Positions 1 to 10,700 of a stretch of DNA of 64,000 nucleotides are shown here, piece after piece. Origin of the DNA: Leptotrichia buccalis C-1013-b (GTDB lineage: Bacteria; Fusobacteriota; Fusobacteriia; Fusobacteriales; Leptotrichiaceae); the NCBI RefSeq assembly GCF_000023905.1, contig NC_013192.1:1116001-1180000 (forward strand), given 5' to 3'. The translations under genes and the position numbers were made by a program. The notes under the pieces were generated by a model, which saw only the letters and a program-made list of their open reading frames with translations, was not told where the DNA came from and did not search any database. Numbering within the stretch: the first letter of the stretch is position 1; every line of letters begins with the position of its first letter.

Positions 1-207
1 GTGCAATTTGTCGACTATATTTTTTTCAAAATCTATATTTAAGATTTTTTGAGAAACCGTATCATTCATAACATCCATTTTTTCATTAAGTTCCTGAATC
101 TCTTCAAATACACTTTTTTCTTCAGCATCCAATTTTACTGCTTCATTTTTTAAAGCTGGATGAAATATTTTTGATACGCCCCTTTTCTTAATTTTTTCTG
201 CTTCCAT
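1..207 (-). CDS. Hypothetical protein, 3' end cut by window edge
   Basis: Sixty-nine codons are visible and the frame is still open at base 1, so the protein is C-terminally incomplete. It starts MEAEKIKKRG and is highly charged and helical-looking, with no signal peptide or membrane segment. I chose the ATG at 205-207 because an AAAGGA ribosome site lies about 8 bases upstream; an in-frame ATG two codons earlier would be too close to it. A promoter-like pair is seen upstream at 296-324. I do not recognise a family. Confidence 0.5.
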   Translation of the reverse strand, partial: MEAEKIKKRGVSKIFHPALKNEAVKLDAEEKSVFEEIQELNEKMDVMNDTVSQKILNIDFEKNIVDKLH

Positions 208-295
208 AATCATTGTCCTTTCATGTATCCTTAATTTCTTACCAAATTATATTTAATATTAAATATGTTTTTAATACATTTAGACAATTTATTGT

Positions 296-324
296 ATTAT
301 AGCATATTTATCACTAAATTTCAC
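296..324 (-). promoter_or_regulatory. Candidate sigma-70 promoter for the gene at 1-207
   Basis: On the minus strand a GTGAAA (-35) is followed after 17 bases by a perfect TATAAT (-10). The -35 is weak. It would give a leader of about 80-90 bases before the ATG. Confidence 0.4.
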
Positions 325-342
325 TAACTTTTTCTGTGCAAT

Positions 343-2286
343 TTAAAATTCTTCTTTTATTTCCCTATAAGCCCTATTTTTATCCTTTACTATAACTTTC
401 CCGCTTGTCTCAATTATTTTAAAACTTTCTGGATCTGCACCTTTAATTTCCTGATTCCCACGATATACCTTGTTCTTATCCTTTGCATAACCAAACATTA
501 ACTGTACAAATGACGAAGTATCAGCACCTTCTACTTTTGAAAAAATATTATTTGGAGTTAATTTATCCAATTTAGACATGTCAAAATAATAAACTTCGTT
601 TTTGTCCTGAAAATAACCCTCAAATTTAGATCCATACGAATAATCAGCATTGGAATCTTTAAAAGAAGTTGCGTCAAAATTTAAAGGGACTATTTCGTAT
701 GCTTCTTTACCAGTTCTAGTTTTCAAGGCATAAACTTTATCTTTAGTTTTAAAAAAAGAAATAATATCTTCACCATTTTTAAAGTTACTATCCACAAACT
801 CTAATCCAACTGGACTTATACCTTTCATTTTATTTCCATAATAATAAACATTGTTTTTGTCTTTTGAAAATTCATCATTCAAAACCTCAAAACTGTTTCT
901 ATCTGCATCTGCTATTTTTTTCAAGCCCATTTTATACAATTCATTTTCATAATACACATTATTTTTATCACGGAAATAATTTTCCGAATAACTAAATATT
1001 TCAAAAGTTTTAGAATCTACTTTAGGACTTTTTACAACGGCTGTTTTTACACTTTTTAGCTCGCCAGTTTCTTCATCAAATACGTCAATAAGTTTGTATA
1101 TATTCTTATTGTCATTTAAAAAATTAAGTGGTATATTTCGTCTATTAACCAGCCTTATAACTTTAAAGCCATTTGGGCTTATATCATTTAGTTTTCTTCC
1201 TGCATAATAAACATTTTTTTTATCGTATGAAAAATCTTCATCTTCTACAATAGTAAAACTATTTTTATCTACATCCTGTAACTGCACAACATTATACCCT
1301 GCATAATAAACATTATTTTTATCTTTTGAATATCTGGTATCTTTCTCTATTACTTCAAAAGTATCTTTATCAGCATTTTTTACAACCTTGAAATATCCAT
1401 GCTTTTCATCTGACGTTACTGCATATACATTTTCATCATCTTTTCCATAAAGAATACGTTTATCATCTGAAACTTTTATTGGCTCAAATTTTTCAGGATT
1501 TTTTATATTCGCTTTTTCTCCCAAATAGTAGATTTCATTTCCATTTTTAATCAAATCACTATCCAAAACTTTAAAATCTTTTTCATTTATTTTCCCAAGA
1601 TTTTTAACATCTCCAAAGTAATAATACAGGTTATTCTTATCTCTGGCATAATTTGTTTCAGAAATTCTTCTAAAAGTTTGAGGGTCTGCACCTTTTATAA
1701 TGTCTACTGTCGCATACACATTTTTATCATCCTTTGAATACATTCCATCCGAAATTATTTTAAATGTTTTTGGATTTGCACCTTCAATTTTTTCTCCTGA
1801 ATAATAGACTGAATTCTTATCTTTTGCATAACTATGGTCTCCTTCCAGAACCACAAACGAATTTACATCTGCATTTAAAATTTTATCTGAGCCATAGAAC
1901 ACATTTTTATCATCTTTTGAATAAAAATAACCCAAAGCTTTTATTGTTTTTGGATTTGCTCCATTTATTTTGTGAATCCATTCATTAATTGGCCTATAAA
2001 CATTATTTTTATCTTTTGAATAATAGTTTGGCAGCACTTCAAAAGTTTTACTGTCCACATCTTCATACGATTTATTTCCTGAAAAATAAACACTTTTATC
2101 ATCTTTTGCATATCTATCATTCAATATTTTAAATGTATTTAAATCGACATTTTTTACTTTAATCCCTATATCGTCTTCTTTAGAATACTTATAATAAATT
2201 TCATTATTTCTTTTCACATATTCCGCCATTCCCAAATTAGCTAAAATAAATACCCCTAATACAACTTTAAAAAATTTACTTTTCAT
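343..2286 (-). CDS. DKNYY-repeat secreted protein
   Basis: A protein of about 647 residues made almost entirely of repeats of the type YxKDKNNVYYxG followed by an F-x-V/I segment. This is the DKNYY repeat family common in fusobacteria, whose function is not known. A Sec signal peptide (MKSKFFKVVLGVFILANLGMA) leads it, so it is exported and probably periplasmic or surface-exposed. I placed the start at 2286, where GGAGG stands just upstream; a longer open frame reaches 2367 but would put 27 residues before the signal peptide. It lies 34 bases downstream of the M48 protease on the same strand and is probably cotranscribed with it. Confidence 0.85.
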   Translation of the reverse strand: MKSKFFKVVLGVFILANLGMAEYVKRNNEIYYKYSKEDDIGIKVKNVDLNTFKILNDRYAKDDKSVYFSGNKSYEDVDSKTFEVLPNYYSKDKNNVYRPINEWIHKINGANPKTIKALGYFYSKDDKNVFYGSDKILNADVNSFVVLEGDHSYAKDKNSVYYSGEKIEGANPKTFKIISDGMYSKDDKNVYATVDIIKGADPQTFRRISETNYARDKNNLYYYFGDVKNLGKINEKDFKVLDSDLIKNGNEIYYLGEKANIKNPEKFEPIKVSDDKRILYGKDDENVYAVTSDEKHGYFKVVKNADKDTFEVIEKDTRYSKDKNNVYYAGYNVVQLQDVDKNSFTIVEDEDFSYDKKNVYYAGRKLNDISPNGFKVIRLVNRRNIPLNFLNDNKNIYKLIDVFDEETGELKSVKTAVVKSPKVDSKTFEIFSYSENYFRDKNNVYYENELYKMGLKKIADADRNSFEVLNDEFSKDKNNVYYYGNKMKGISPVGLEFVDSNFKNGEDIISFFKTKDKVYALKTRTGKEAYEIVPLNFDATSFKDSNADYSYGSKFEGYFQDKNEVYYFDMSKLDKLTPNNIFSKVEGADTSSFVQLMFGYAKDKNKVYRGNQEIKGADPESFKIIETSGKVIVKDKNRAYREIKEEF

Positions 2287-2320
2287 AAAAATCCCTCCAG
2301 CCAAATTTTTTTTAAATAAT

Positions 2321-3910
2321 TTAATATTTTTTATTATTCTTCTTTCTTTTAAAGATAAGAATTCCATTTGCGATAGCTGATATTAATAAAATAACATCAC
2401 ACAAATTATCTAAATTCTTTAAATCCATTATATAATAATAACTTGCTATTCGAATAAAAATACGCATACAGCTCCCAACTATTGCTGATAAATAATTTAT
2501 TCGTTTTAATTCATTTCCCCTGTTTTCTTTATTTAATTTTATAATTATTAGTATTGATAATAATATTAAAATTATATCACATGCTAAATATAATTCTCGT
2601 GTAAATAAATATATTATCTTATAAGTAATACTTATAGCTAAGTCATATAGCTGGAATTTATCACCAAATATAACTCCAACATTAAGTAACAAAAAAGCAG
2701 TCTTTGTCAAAATCACTGGAATAATTTGAATAAAACTTGAAGCAAATAATCCTATATAAAATATTCTATCATTATTATTTTTTTGACTTGAGCTAGTCAT
2801 GTCATTGGAATCAACTGAATATTTTGTCTCTTCTTTGTTAAAGGAAGCCATATCGTTTGAACTAGCTGATGAATAATCTGTTTTACTTGTATTATAGTCA
2901 GCTGTGTCAGTTTTGTCATTTGATGTTTGTGGCTCTTCATCTATAGATTTATTCAGATCATCGTCAAAATTTCCTGATAAATACATATTTAATTTTTCAA
3001 TTCTTAATGCTGTTTTAGGATGAGTTGCCATAAGGTTTGCTACAAAGCCTGTTGGCTTTTCAGTTTCTCCCTGCAATTCTACCAAAGCGTCTCTTAACTC
3101 CCTTCCATACCCCAAATTATACGCAAATTTATCTGCTGCAAATTCATGATTTCTGCTTGAATGACTTACTAAAATTATTCCTAATTTTGTATATAGTCCA
3201 ATTATCGCCACATAAATCATATCAAGACCTGCTGCCAAGACAAATCCTTTTAAAGCTCCACCTTTTTTTCTTTGTCGTCTTCCATAAGCATCATACGTTT
3301 CATATGTGCTGTTTGATTCAGAAAAACTTATCATAAGAAAACTTATTATAAAAAGTATGACTCTAAGAATAAGGAACATCAACGAAGCAAGTAAATTTCC
3401 TACATATATAAACAACGCAATATCTGTATCTTTATTTGACAAATGTGCAAACTCATGAGCAAAAATACCTTTTATTTCAGCATCATCCAGATGCAACAGT
3501 CCGTTTGTTACACAAACTGTATTTCTTCCAAGTGCAAAGGCATTTGGATAGGGCTGGTCTACCATGTACAGTTTAATGTTCTGTGACAAATTCGGATCTT
3601 TTAACTTAGCCTTTTCATAAATTTCATTAAACAATGGTGTCAATCGGTTAAGAATGGATGAATCAGCAATTTCTCTACATCCGTTCATTGACCTAAAAAT
3701 TGCCTCACCTATTGGAGATAATGCCAACGCTACAGAAATCGCATATACAATAACTCCTCGAATTATGGCTACTAATGCCTCAGAACCATTTGTGACTCCT
3801 TTAGTTGTTGGAAAAAAACTAATTATTATATATAAGTTTATTACCATCCATACAATTATCCCAATATTTTTTAACTTAAATACTTTTTTAAGAAAATCAA
3901 TAAAATACAT
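2321..3910 (-). CDS. M48 (HtpX-like) membrane zinc metalloprotease
   Basis: 529 residues. The zinc-protease motif HEFAH is at about residues 152-156, and a second HEFAAD block downstream supplies the likely third ligand, as in M48 peptidases. Hydrophobic segments lie near residues 15-33, 50-66, 165-200 and 220-245, and more follow in the last third, so it is an integral membrane protein. A serine/asparagine-rich linker of about 80 residues separates the protease from a C-terminal membrane region, making it longer than typical HtpX (about 290 residues). AGGAGA stands 7 bases before the ATG. It is the first gene of a two-gene unit with the DKNYY protein. Membrane protein quality control is the family role; the substrate is unknown. 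Confidence 0.85.
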   Translation of the reverse strand: MYFIDFLKKVFKLKNIGIIVWMVINLYIIISFFPTTKGVTNGSEALVAIIRGVIVYAISVALALSPIGEAIFRSMNGCREIADSSILNRLTPLFNEIYEKAKLKDPNLSQNIKLYMVDQPYPNAFALGRNTVCVTNGLLHLDDAEIKGIFAHEFAHLSNKDTDIALFIYVGNLLASLMFLILRVILFIISFLMISFSESNSTYETYDAYGRRQRKKGGALKGFVLAAGLDMIYVAIIGLYTKLGIILVSHSSRNHEFAADKFAYNLGYGRELRDALVELQGETEKPTGFVANLMATHPKTALRIEKLNMYLSGNFDDDLNKSIDEEPQTSNDKTDTADYNTSKTDYSSASSNDMASFNKEETKYSVDSNDMTSSSQKNNNDRIFYIGLFASSFIQIIPVILTKTAFLLLNVGVIFGDKFQLYDLAISITYKIIYLFTRELYLACDIILILLSILIIIKLNKENRGNELKRINYLSAIVGSCMRIFIRIASYYYIMDLKNLDNLCDVILLISAIANGILIFKRKKNNKKY

Positions 3911-4522
3911 TCTAATCTCTCCTAACTTAGTTATTTGTTTTATTATTCAGTTACAATCAAAAATTAATAATTTTAATATTTTTCATTATCAACACAATAA
4001 ATTAAATTTATTGGTAAAATTAAATTCCACAGCTCTAATCTCCTTTCTTAAATAATTTTTTACAAAATTTTCTACTTATAATAACATAATTTTATTTCTG
4101 TATTTTTATAAAGTAATTATAATATATATTTTAGAATTTGTCAACAATTTTATTTAAAATAATAAATTATTTTTAAATTTTTATACTTTTATTTCTTATA
4201 TAATACGCATAATTTAAATTATTCAAAATTTTAAAGAAATAATTAGAGTTATATAAAACTTAACTCTAAATAACTTTGAATAAAAAAAGATATCTTAGTT
4301 AGAAATTACAATAGTAACTACTAATAACGAAAATATCTTAAAAATTAAATATATAATTTTTTTTAATTCAAACCTTACATCAGTTATAATTATATGTTAA
4401 TTCATTATCTTTTGATTTATCAGAATAATTTTTGAAATATCAACTAAGTACTTTTTTAAAAAACTATGATATTCTGTATTTTCAGTAATATTTCCTATCA
4501 TTCTATAAATTAAAAAGATTCA
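3911..4522. other. Intergenic region, no gene seen
   Basis: About 610 very A+T-rich bases between the M48 gene and the S8 protease gene. It holds the promoter at 4116-4144 and a 9-bp hairpin (arms 4243-4251 and 4261-4269) without a clear T-tract. Open frames here are short, lack ribosome sites and look like chance frames. Confidence 0.6.
4116..4144 (-). promoter_or_regulatory. Sigma-70 promoter for the M48-DKNYY operon
   Basis: On the minus strand there is a perfect TTGACA, a 17-base spacer and a perfect TATAAT. Transcription would start near 4109 and give a leader of about 200 bases before the M48 ATG. Confidence 0.8.
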
Positions 4523-6790
4523 TTATTCTATCTTTTTAAATTTTCCTTGTACTGCCTGATAATCATACATTTTCCAGTCCTTACCTGTTGTTTTAAGATT
4601 TGGACTAAATCCCATGAACCACATTGTACCACCTAGATAGTATCTATAATTAAATCTTTCAGTGTCAGGATCCCTGTCAGCTGTAAATCCTCCATCTTTG
4701 TATCCTGGAATATATTCCCTGTTTGGAGAATCTGCATTTGTTTTGTATCTTTCCCTAATCTTCGCAAAAATTTCTTTCTTGTCTATATCATATATCCCTG
4801 AAGTCTTAGGGGAAGAGGAAAAATTATTCATAAAGTATTCATGCTTAATGTTTGCGACCTTCTTATTATTGATTGTCGCATTTACAGGCTCAAAATCCCT
4901 AAAAAACACTTTACCTATTTTAAGATTTTTCATTGACATGTACTTCTGTTTTTCTGCCTCATTTTTTACATAAAGGTTATTTATTGTGATATTTCCAGAA
5001 AAACTTATATCCCCTGAATCAATTCCAAAATGATTTATTGTCATGTTTCCATTAAGGCTCACTTTTCCTCCATCAGCAATTAAACTTTGGATATTCCTAT
5101 TTCCATTGATTTCCAGTGTTGCGTTTTTGAATACTCTTAGTTCACTATCAGAGTTTCCATTAAGGATAAACTTCCCTTGAAGAATCTGAGTTACTTCCCT
5201 GTATCTCAAATTTGCATTAAGCTCTAATATTCCATTTCCAGCCTTTCTTAATCCTGCTCTTGTTTCCATGTCATCTTCGTCATAGTAGAAGTTCTTTTCA
5301 TTAGGTACATATCTTGCAATATTTATCCCTTCAACAACAGAAGCATAACTCATTGCACTTGCCATTCTTCCATCAGGGCGCTCCCCTGTAAGAGCCGTGT
5401 CGAATATATCATATCCACTAGGTTTATCCTCAAATCCCGGAAATATGTCGTTGCTCCATTTCCACTTTGCTCCTTGCGGAACTTCAGCCCAAAAAAATTT
5501 AGTTCCATCTTTTGCCATTACTTTATCGTACATCCCTGTAAAAAATTTTTCTTCCTCAATAAGTCCTGCATTAAGCATAGAAGGACCATTCAATGCCTTA
5601 GTTTCATTAAGCGTACCCCACCCTATGAAACTCGATAATCTGTCTTCTGTTCTGTTTGCTGTCGTAAGTATCAGCTGTTTGATTTGATGATAGCTCATCC
5701 CTGGAAACTTCTCCTGTATCTTAGCTGCAAGTCCTGCAATCTTTGGAGCTGCAAAGGAAGTTCCATTTGTTACCCTATTTCCATTCCATACCTGTCCATT
5801 GGCAACCACAGTATGCGCTCTTGACAACAGGGGCAGTGAAGCAATATCGGTCTTTTCGGATGAAAGCACACATTCATTCTTTGCGTATCCATGTTCCACC
5901 ATTTTGGCAAGCTTTCCATTTCTCAATTTTTTTTCTTTGTCCAAAAAATCCAAGGTAGTTTCTCCTGAGCTTTGAGTGGTAACATTTTTCCAGCTGTTCT
6001 TGTAGTTGCCCCCCTGTTCCCATCCTCTACCCCATCCTCCGCAAATCTCCTGAATAACATGTATGCTTTCAGCCCTCATGAGTTTCTGAGCCTCTATTCC
6101 ATATCCGCTTGATACTGCCGTGTAATTATCAATATTCACAAGACCTGATTTTGTTCCTGATGTATTTTTCTGTAGTTTCACGGTATTTATTGGAGTTTCA
6201 TTTTCCATGGCTTGTATAAACAAGTTTCCGTTTTCAGTATAATCTTCATCAAGCATTCTTCTGCCTGTCATTGGCAATGCAGACATCTCGTTTATCACAT
6301 TTCCGTAATATGGAGCTTGCGAGGTCAAATGCCCGCTATAGTTGTTAGTAATCGCCAATGAGCTTTGTGCAATCCCATAAGGCATTACAGCCTGATTTTC
6401 CCCCTGCAATGAACTTGTATAAAGTCTTTCGTAATTTTGTGACCCCCAATCATTTCCTACCATCATTATGAATGCACGGAACATTGATGAAAGATGATTA
6501 TCACTGCTTTTATCCTTTTTTACCTTTTGAAACTCCTCGTTTTCTGCCCCTGGAAAGTACCATACTTTTGGAAAAGGAATTCCTGCCAGCTTCCTCACAT
6601 TATCCAAGTCTATTGTTCCATCAAAAAGTCCAATATAGTCATTTATTCCAGACTTTCTTGCCTCATTCTTTTTATATACTATATAATCATCTTTATTCCG
6701 AGTATATGTTTCACTGTTAACATATCTTAACTCACTCGCTCCATAGACAATAACTGAAATTAAATTTAACGTTATTATTAGTTTTTTCAT
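4523..6790 (-). CDS. S8 (subtilisin-like) secreted serine protease lacking a visible barrel
   Basis: 755 residues with a signal peptide at 1-18 (MKKLIITLNLISVIVYGA). The subtilase triad can be traced: Asp57 in IGLFDGTID, probable His99 in DNHLSSM and Ser345 in GTSFAAP. The His block departs from the usual HGT form, so that assignment is less sure. A beta-helix-like region follows (about 520-640), as in fusobacterial autotransporter proteases, but the chain ends in GKFKKIE with no C-terminal beta-barrel. It may be a released enzyme or a truncated autotransporter; no barrel remnant is seen downstream. G+C content looks higher than in neighbours. AAAGGAG lies 7 bases before the ATG. Confidence 0.75.
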   Translation of the reverse strand: MKKLIITLNLISVIVYGASELRYVNSETYTRNKDDYIVYKKNEARKSGINDYIGLFDGTIDLDNVRKLAGIPFPKVWYFPGAENEEFQKVKKDKSSDNHLSSMFRAFIMMVGNDWGSQNYERLYTSSLQGENQAVMPYGIAQSSLAITNNYSGHLTSQAPYYGNVINEMSALPMTGRRMLDEDYTENGNLFIQAMENETPINTVKLQKNTSGTKSGLVNIDNYTAVSSGYGIEAQKLMRAESIHVIQEICGGWGRGWEQGGNYKNSWKNVTTQSSGETTLDFLDKEKKLRNGKLAKMVEHGYAKNECVLSSEKTDIASLPLLSRAHTVVANGQVWNGNRVTNGTSFAAPKIAGLAAKIQEKFPGMSYHQIKQLILTTANRTEDRLSSFIGWGTLNETKALNGPSMLNAGLIEEEKFFTGMYDKVMAKDGTKFFWAEVPQGAKWKWSNDIFPGFEDKPSGYDIFDTALTGERPDGRMASAMSYASVVEGINIARYVPNEKNFYYDEDDMETRAGLRKAGNGILELNANLRYREVTQILQGKFILNGNSDSELRVFKNATLEINGNRNIQSLIADGGKVSLNGNMTINHFGIDSGDISFSGNITINNLYVKNEAEKQKYMSMKNLKIGKVFFRDFEPVNATINNKKVANIKHEYFMNNFSSSPKTSGIYDIDKKEIFAKIRERYKTNADSPNREYIPGYKDGGFTADRDPDTERFNYRYYLGGTMWFMGFSPNLKTTGKDWKMYDYQAVQGKFKKIE

Positions 6791-7276
6791 GTTTTTTCTC
6801 CTTTCATGTCCTTTATTCCTGTTTTTTTGATTTATCTTGTTTGGAATTTATTAAATATTGATAAATAAATCTCTAAGTTCTTTTGTACACTTAGAGATTT
6901 CTAAAAGACATAAATCTGATGTTTTTGTTAAATTTTGCAATTTATAATCTTAAACTATAAGCTGCTAAACATAGTCATTAACGCTTCTTAAAATTATAAT
7001 TATCTGCTTAACGCTAGTTTCTTTTTTAAAAAATAAGTTTTCATAACATTTATACTTTTCCTAAATTACAACAATTTTAATTTATTTTTACTACTTGAAC
7101 AAGAAACAGTATAACAATGATGAATAAAATTTAATTTGCTGTATTTTATTATACAATCTATCTGATACTAAATCTCATTAAAAAAATAGAAATTATATTT
7201 TATGATAAATCTAACAATATTTAATGAGAGATAGTATAAATTTTAGTAATTTATTACCCAAATTTTTATAAATTAA
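6791..7276. other. Intergenic region, no gene seen
   Basis: About 490 A+T-rich bases between the S8 protease and the small secreted protein. Apart from the hairpin at 6867-6900 I see no gene. A weak minus-strand TTTAGC-17-TATAAA pair near 6945-6975 could drive the protease gene but is not convincing. Confidence 0.5.
6867..6900 (-). terminator. Hairpin terminator after the autotransporter operon
   Basis: Perfect 11-bp stem: AAATCTCTAAG at 6867-6877 pairs with CTTAGAGATTT at 6890-6900. The minus-strand exit is T-rich but interrupted (ATTTATTTATC). It lies about 380 bases after the last gene of the operon. Confidence 0.5.
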
Positions 7277-7708
7277 CTAGTCTTTCCAATCACTTCTGCT
7301 AGGATACGAGTATTTATGTGAAAATATGAGATTGCTCTTACCATCATTAATATCGATAAAAAAATAACCAGCATCATTTGTAGATTTTACTGTGGCTTCT
7401 ACCACATGAATCTCTGAACCATCTTTAAAAAAAACATAGGGATAATTTTGTTTGACAATTTTGTCGTAAGTATTTTTATTTATACCAGGCACTACAATAA
7501 ATGTACCTTGATAATTAAATTTTTTTCCATTATTGTAACAATTTCTAAACGGAAATACTGTGCCAGTTCCAATTTCACCTATAGATGTAAACATATTTAA
7601 TTCAGATACAGGTTGTGTACAATAAGCATTCTTTGTTATAAAAGCATACTCTCTTCCAAAAACAAAACTTGAGATAATCAAACTCCCTAATAAAATCAAT
7701 TTTTTCAT
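7277..7708 (-). CDS. Small secreted hypothetical protein
   Basis: 143 residues with a clear signal peptide (MKKLILLGSLIISSFVFG). The mature part carries two cysteines (Cys30 and about Cys58) that could form a disulfide, and no known motif. It lies 39 bases downstream of the autotransporter gene on the same strand, so cotranscription is likely. The product is probably periplasmic. I do not recognise a family. Confidence 0.65.
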   Translation of the reverse strand: MKKLILLGSLIISSFVFGREYAFITKNAYCTQPVSELNMFTSIGEIGTGTVFPFRNCYNNGKKFNYQGTFIVVPGINKNTYDKIVKQNYPYVFFKDGSEIHVVEATVKSTNDAGYFFIDINDGKSNLIFSHKYSYPSRSDWKD

Positions 7709-7747
7709 AAATTAATCTTCCTTTCTATATTTTATTTTTTATTTCTT

Positions 7748-10700
7748 TTAAAACGAAACACCAAGTCCTACACCAACGTGTGAGTTCTTATCCTTCGTAT
7801 CATATCCACCATTTACTGTGAAATTAAAGTTTCCTGCTTCAAATCCTACTTTTACGTCGCTCTTGAAGTTTCCTCGTCTTTCGTATTTTGCACCTTTTAA
7901 GTTGATTTTAGTGCTTGTGTTCGCAAATTTAGCTTCGTTTGCCTTGCTTTCAACTTTTCCTAGTTCATGTTCATAGTCAAGTCCTAAAGATGCCTTGAAC
8001 TTAGTATTTTCTGTGATTGGAGCGGAATATCCAACTTCAACTCCTGCAGATGGTTTTACAGAATAGTAATTGCTTCCTTTAACTTCCATATTTAAAGTTC
8101 CATCTTTTTCCTTAATTTTTGAAAATTTACCATAACCAAGTTTTAGACCAGCGTAAGGTTTAACTGTAACATTTTCTCCAACTTGGAAAGTTTTTCCTAA
8201 TTCGTTCTTAATTGCAAATCCGTAAGCATTGTAGTTAGCCTTGTTTTCATAAACATTATTTCCGATTACAAATCTTCTCTTCATATCGTTTTTAGAAACA
8301 AATCCGTCTCCGCTTAAAGTCCACTCAAGATTATTCAAGTCAAATGTCTTGTAAGCACCTAATTTAAACATTGTTACATTTTCTTTTGATTTTCCGCTGT
8401 CTTTAAATTTGAAGTTGTTAATAACTGTTCCGGCATAAATTCCCTGTTTTGCATCAGCATTATTGAATAAGTATGAAATTCCGTAAGCTGAACTGTTTGA
8501 ATCTGCTAATTCTGGCGTTCTTGCCTCATGTTTATCCCTGTTAAAGAAAGTAGAAACATGATGTCCAGATTTATCAGCATTTTCTTTCTGTAAATCAGAA
8601 AGCTTTCTGTCTAAAATATTATCAGTCTGTGCAATTCTCTGCTGAACATTGATATATTGATTTCCGTTAATTTCACGGTAAGTTCTTGCTAATGCTTTTC
8701 TGTCGCTCAATGTATTTAAGTAGTTGAATACTTGCTTATCTTTTGAATCTGCCCTAGTTCCAGTATATTTCTCATCCAGTCCATTAGCTACTTCTGTAGA
8801 AGTTTCACTATCTGCAAATTTTGCATAGGATTGTTTTTTCAAAGTAACTTTTTCTACTTTGTTATTTTTAATTTCAGAATCAGCTTCCCAAACTAAAGAA
8901 CCTGTTTTTACATTCCAGTTCGCAATATTGCTTGATTGAATAGATTTGTTAAATGGATCAAGCACATCATTTCCAACTGTCACTTCTGTTGCATTAGTTT
9001 TTTCAGTTGCTTCAGCACCAATTAGTAAATCAGCATTTTTTAATCCTAAGTTAGAAAGTCCTTCAATTGGTTTTGTTCTTCCTAGAGTATCTACATAAAC
9101 TCCTAAGTCACTATCTACTGGCTTTACTCTATTTGATAAAACTTTTACAGTATATGTATTGTCAGTACGGCTTCTCACAGCTCCGCCACTAACTTCAATA
9201 TTTCCATAATTTTTAACTACACCACCAGCGATAACAATTCCAGCACCACCAGCAGAATCAATATGAATCGTTCCATTATTTGTAAATTCTGAATTTTTTC
9301 CAACAACTACACCAATTGCATTTTTTGGAGAGCCAACAGTAGTTATAGTTCCGTTGTTAGTTCCTGCTGCACCATCTCCCAGATACATTCCAACTCCACC
9401 ATCTTTAGTAATTTTGATAATTCCTCCAGCATCATTTAGTACAGTGCTCTTGGATCCAGCCATACCAACAGAGTTTTTCCCAATTTCAATAATCCCTTTA
9501 TTTATTAAAACCGCATTTTTATTATCGCTGTACATTCCCATGCTCGGATTCTTCTTTTCAAATGAATCGCCTATTTTAATTACGCCTAAGTTACCATACC
9601 GTTCATCATTGATTGCATTATAATTAGCATCTCCACCAGCATATATTCCAATTGATTTATCTCCATTTAAATTTATATTTCCATAATTTCTAATTACATC
9701 AACAACCCAAATAGGAGATGAAGAATCTTTTTTTTGATTACGAACATTTGCACTTATTCCAATAACATTATTAGAACTGCTTTCAATCTTTCCAAGATAA
9801 TCATTAAGAACACTGCCATTATAATCAATCCAACGTTTTTCATAATAAATACCCGTAGAACCTTCTCCCAGTTTGATAAGACCATCATTTTCTATTTCAC
9901 CTGCTGAATTTCCTAAAATATCATTATCTATTGAATAAATACCGATAGAATTTGTATTTACAGAAATCTTCGCGTCAGGGTAATTAGTAAAACCTGCACG
10001 TGTATTGTAAACTCCAACAGTATTATTTCCTTTTAATTCAATCATACCTTGATTCGAATTAATAAGCGTCCATCCTCCCCCATCAAATGACTCTGTACTT
10101 TTAATACCAATTTGATTATCCTTAGTTCCAGCAACTTTAATATCTTTCCAAACATAAGTATTTGTATTTGTAAAATCTATTTGATTGTATAAATCATTAG
10201 AATCATCCAAATTTACATCTTGATCTATAAAAAGTTTAGAATTATCAAATTTAAATATTTTATATCCTGTTCCATTAATTGTAGGTCTTGAATTTAAAGG
10301 CACTGCAGATAAAGGATTTTGAACATTAGCTTGAGATAATTTAATGCTTGCATCTTTAAATACAAATAAATATGAGTTAGGTTCCATATTAATTGTCAAT
10401 TTATTAGCATTCTTTACATATTCAGTCAAATATTTTCTCATAGCTTGTTGAGGAGTATCAACAAAATTTGTATAATTTTCATAAGCTCCTCCTATAGAAA
10501 AACTAAATGCCGCTCCACCAGCTTTTACATTCATTGTTGTTGACCTAACTACAGTAAGTGGCGTTGAAGAATTTCCCCTTAATTCAAACCCAATTTGACG
10601 ATTTCCAACATCATAACGAGTTCTAGTTGTATTTCGAGCACTTGGATCCCATTTTTCTCCAGCAACAGCATATTTAAAAATATCTGCATTATTAGCAAGT

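Noticed and set aside
3654-4055. Plus-strand open frame of 133 codons
   Set aside because: It lies mostly opposite the M48 gene and has no ribosome site; the hydrophobic composition is that of the complement of a membrane protein gene.
9354-9623. Plus-strand open frame of 89 codons opposite the autotransporter
   Set aside because: A shadow of the repeat-rich passenger; proline/serine-rich composition and no ribosome site.
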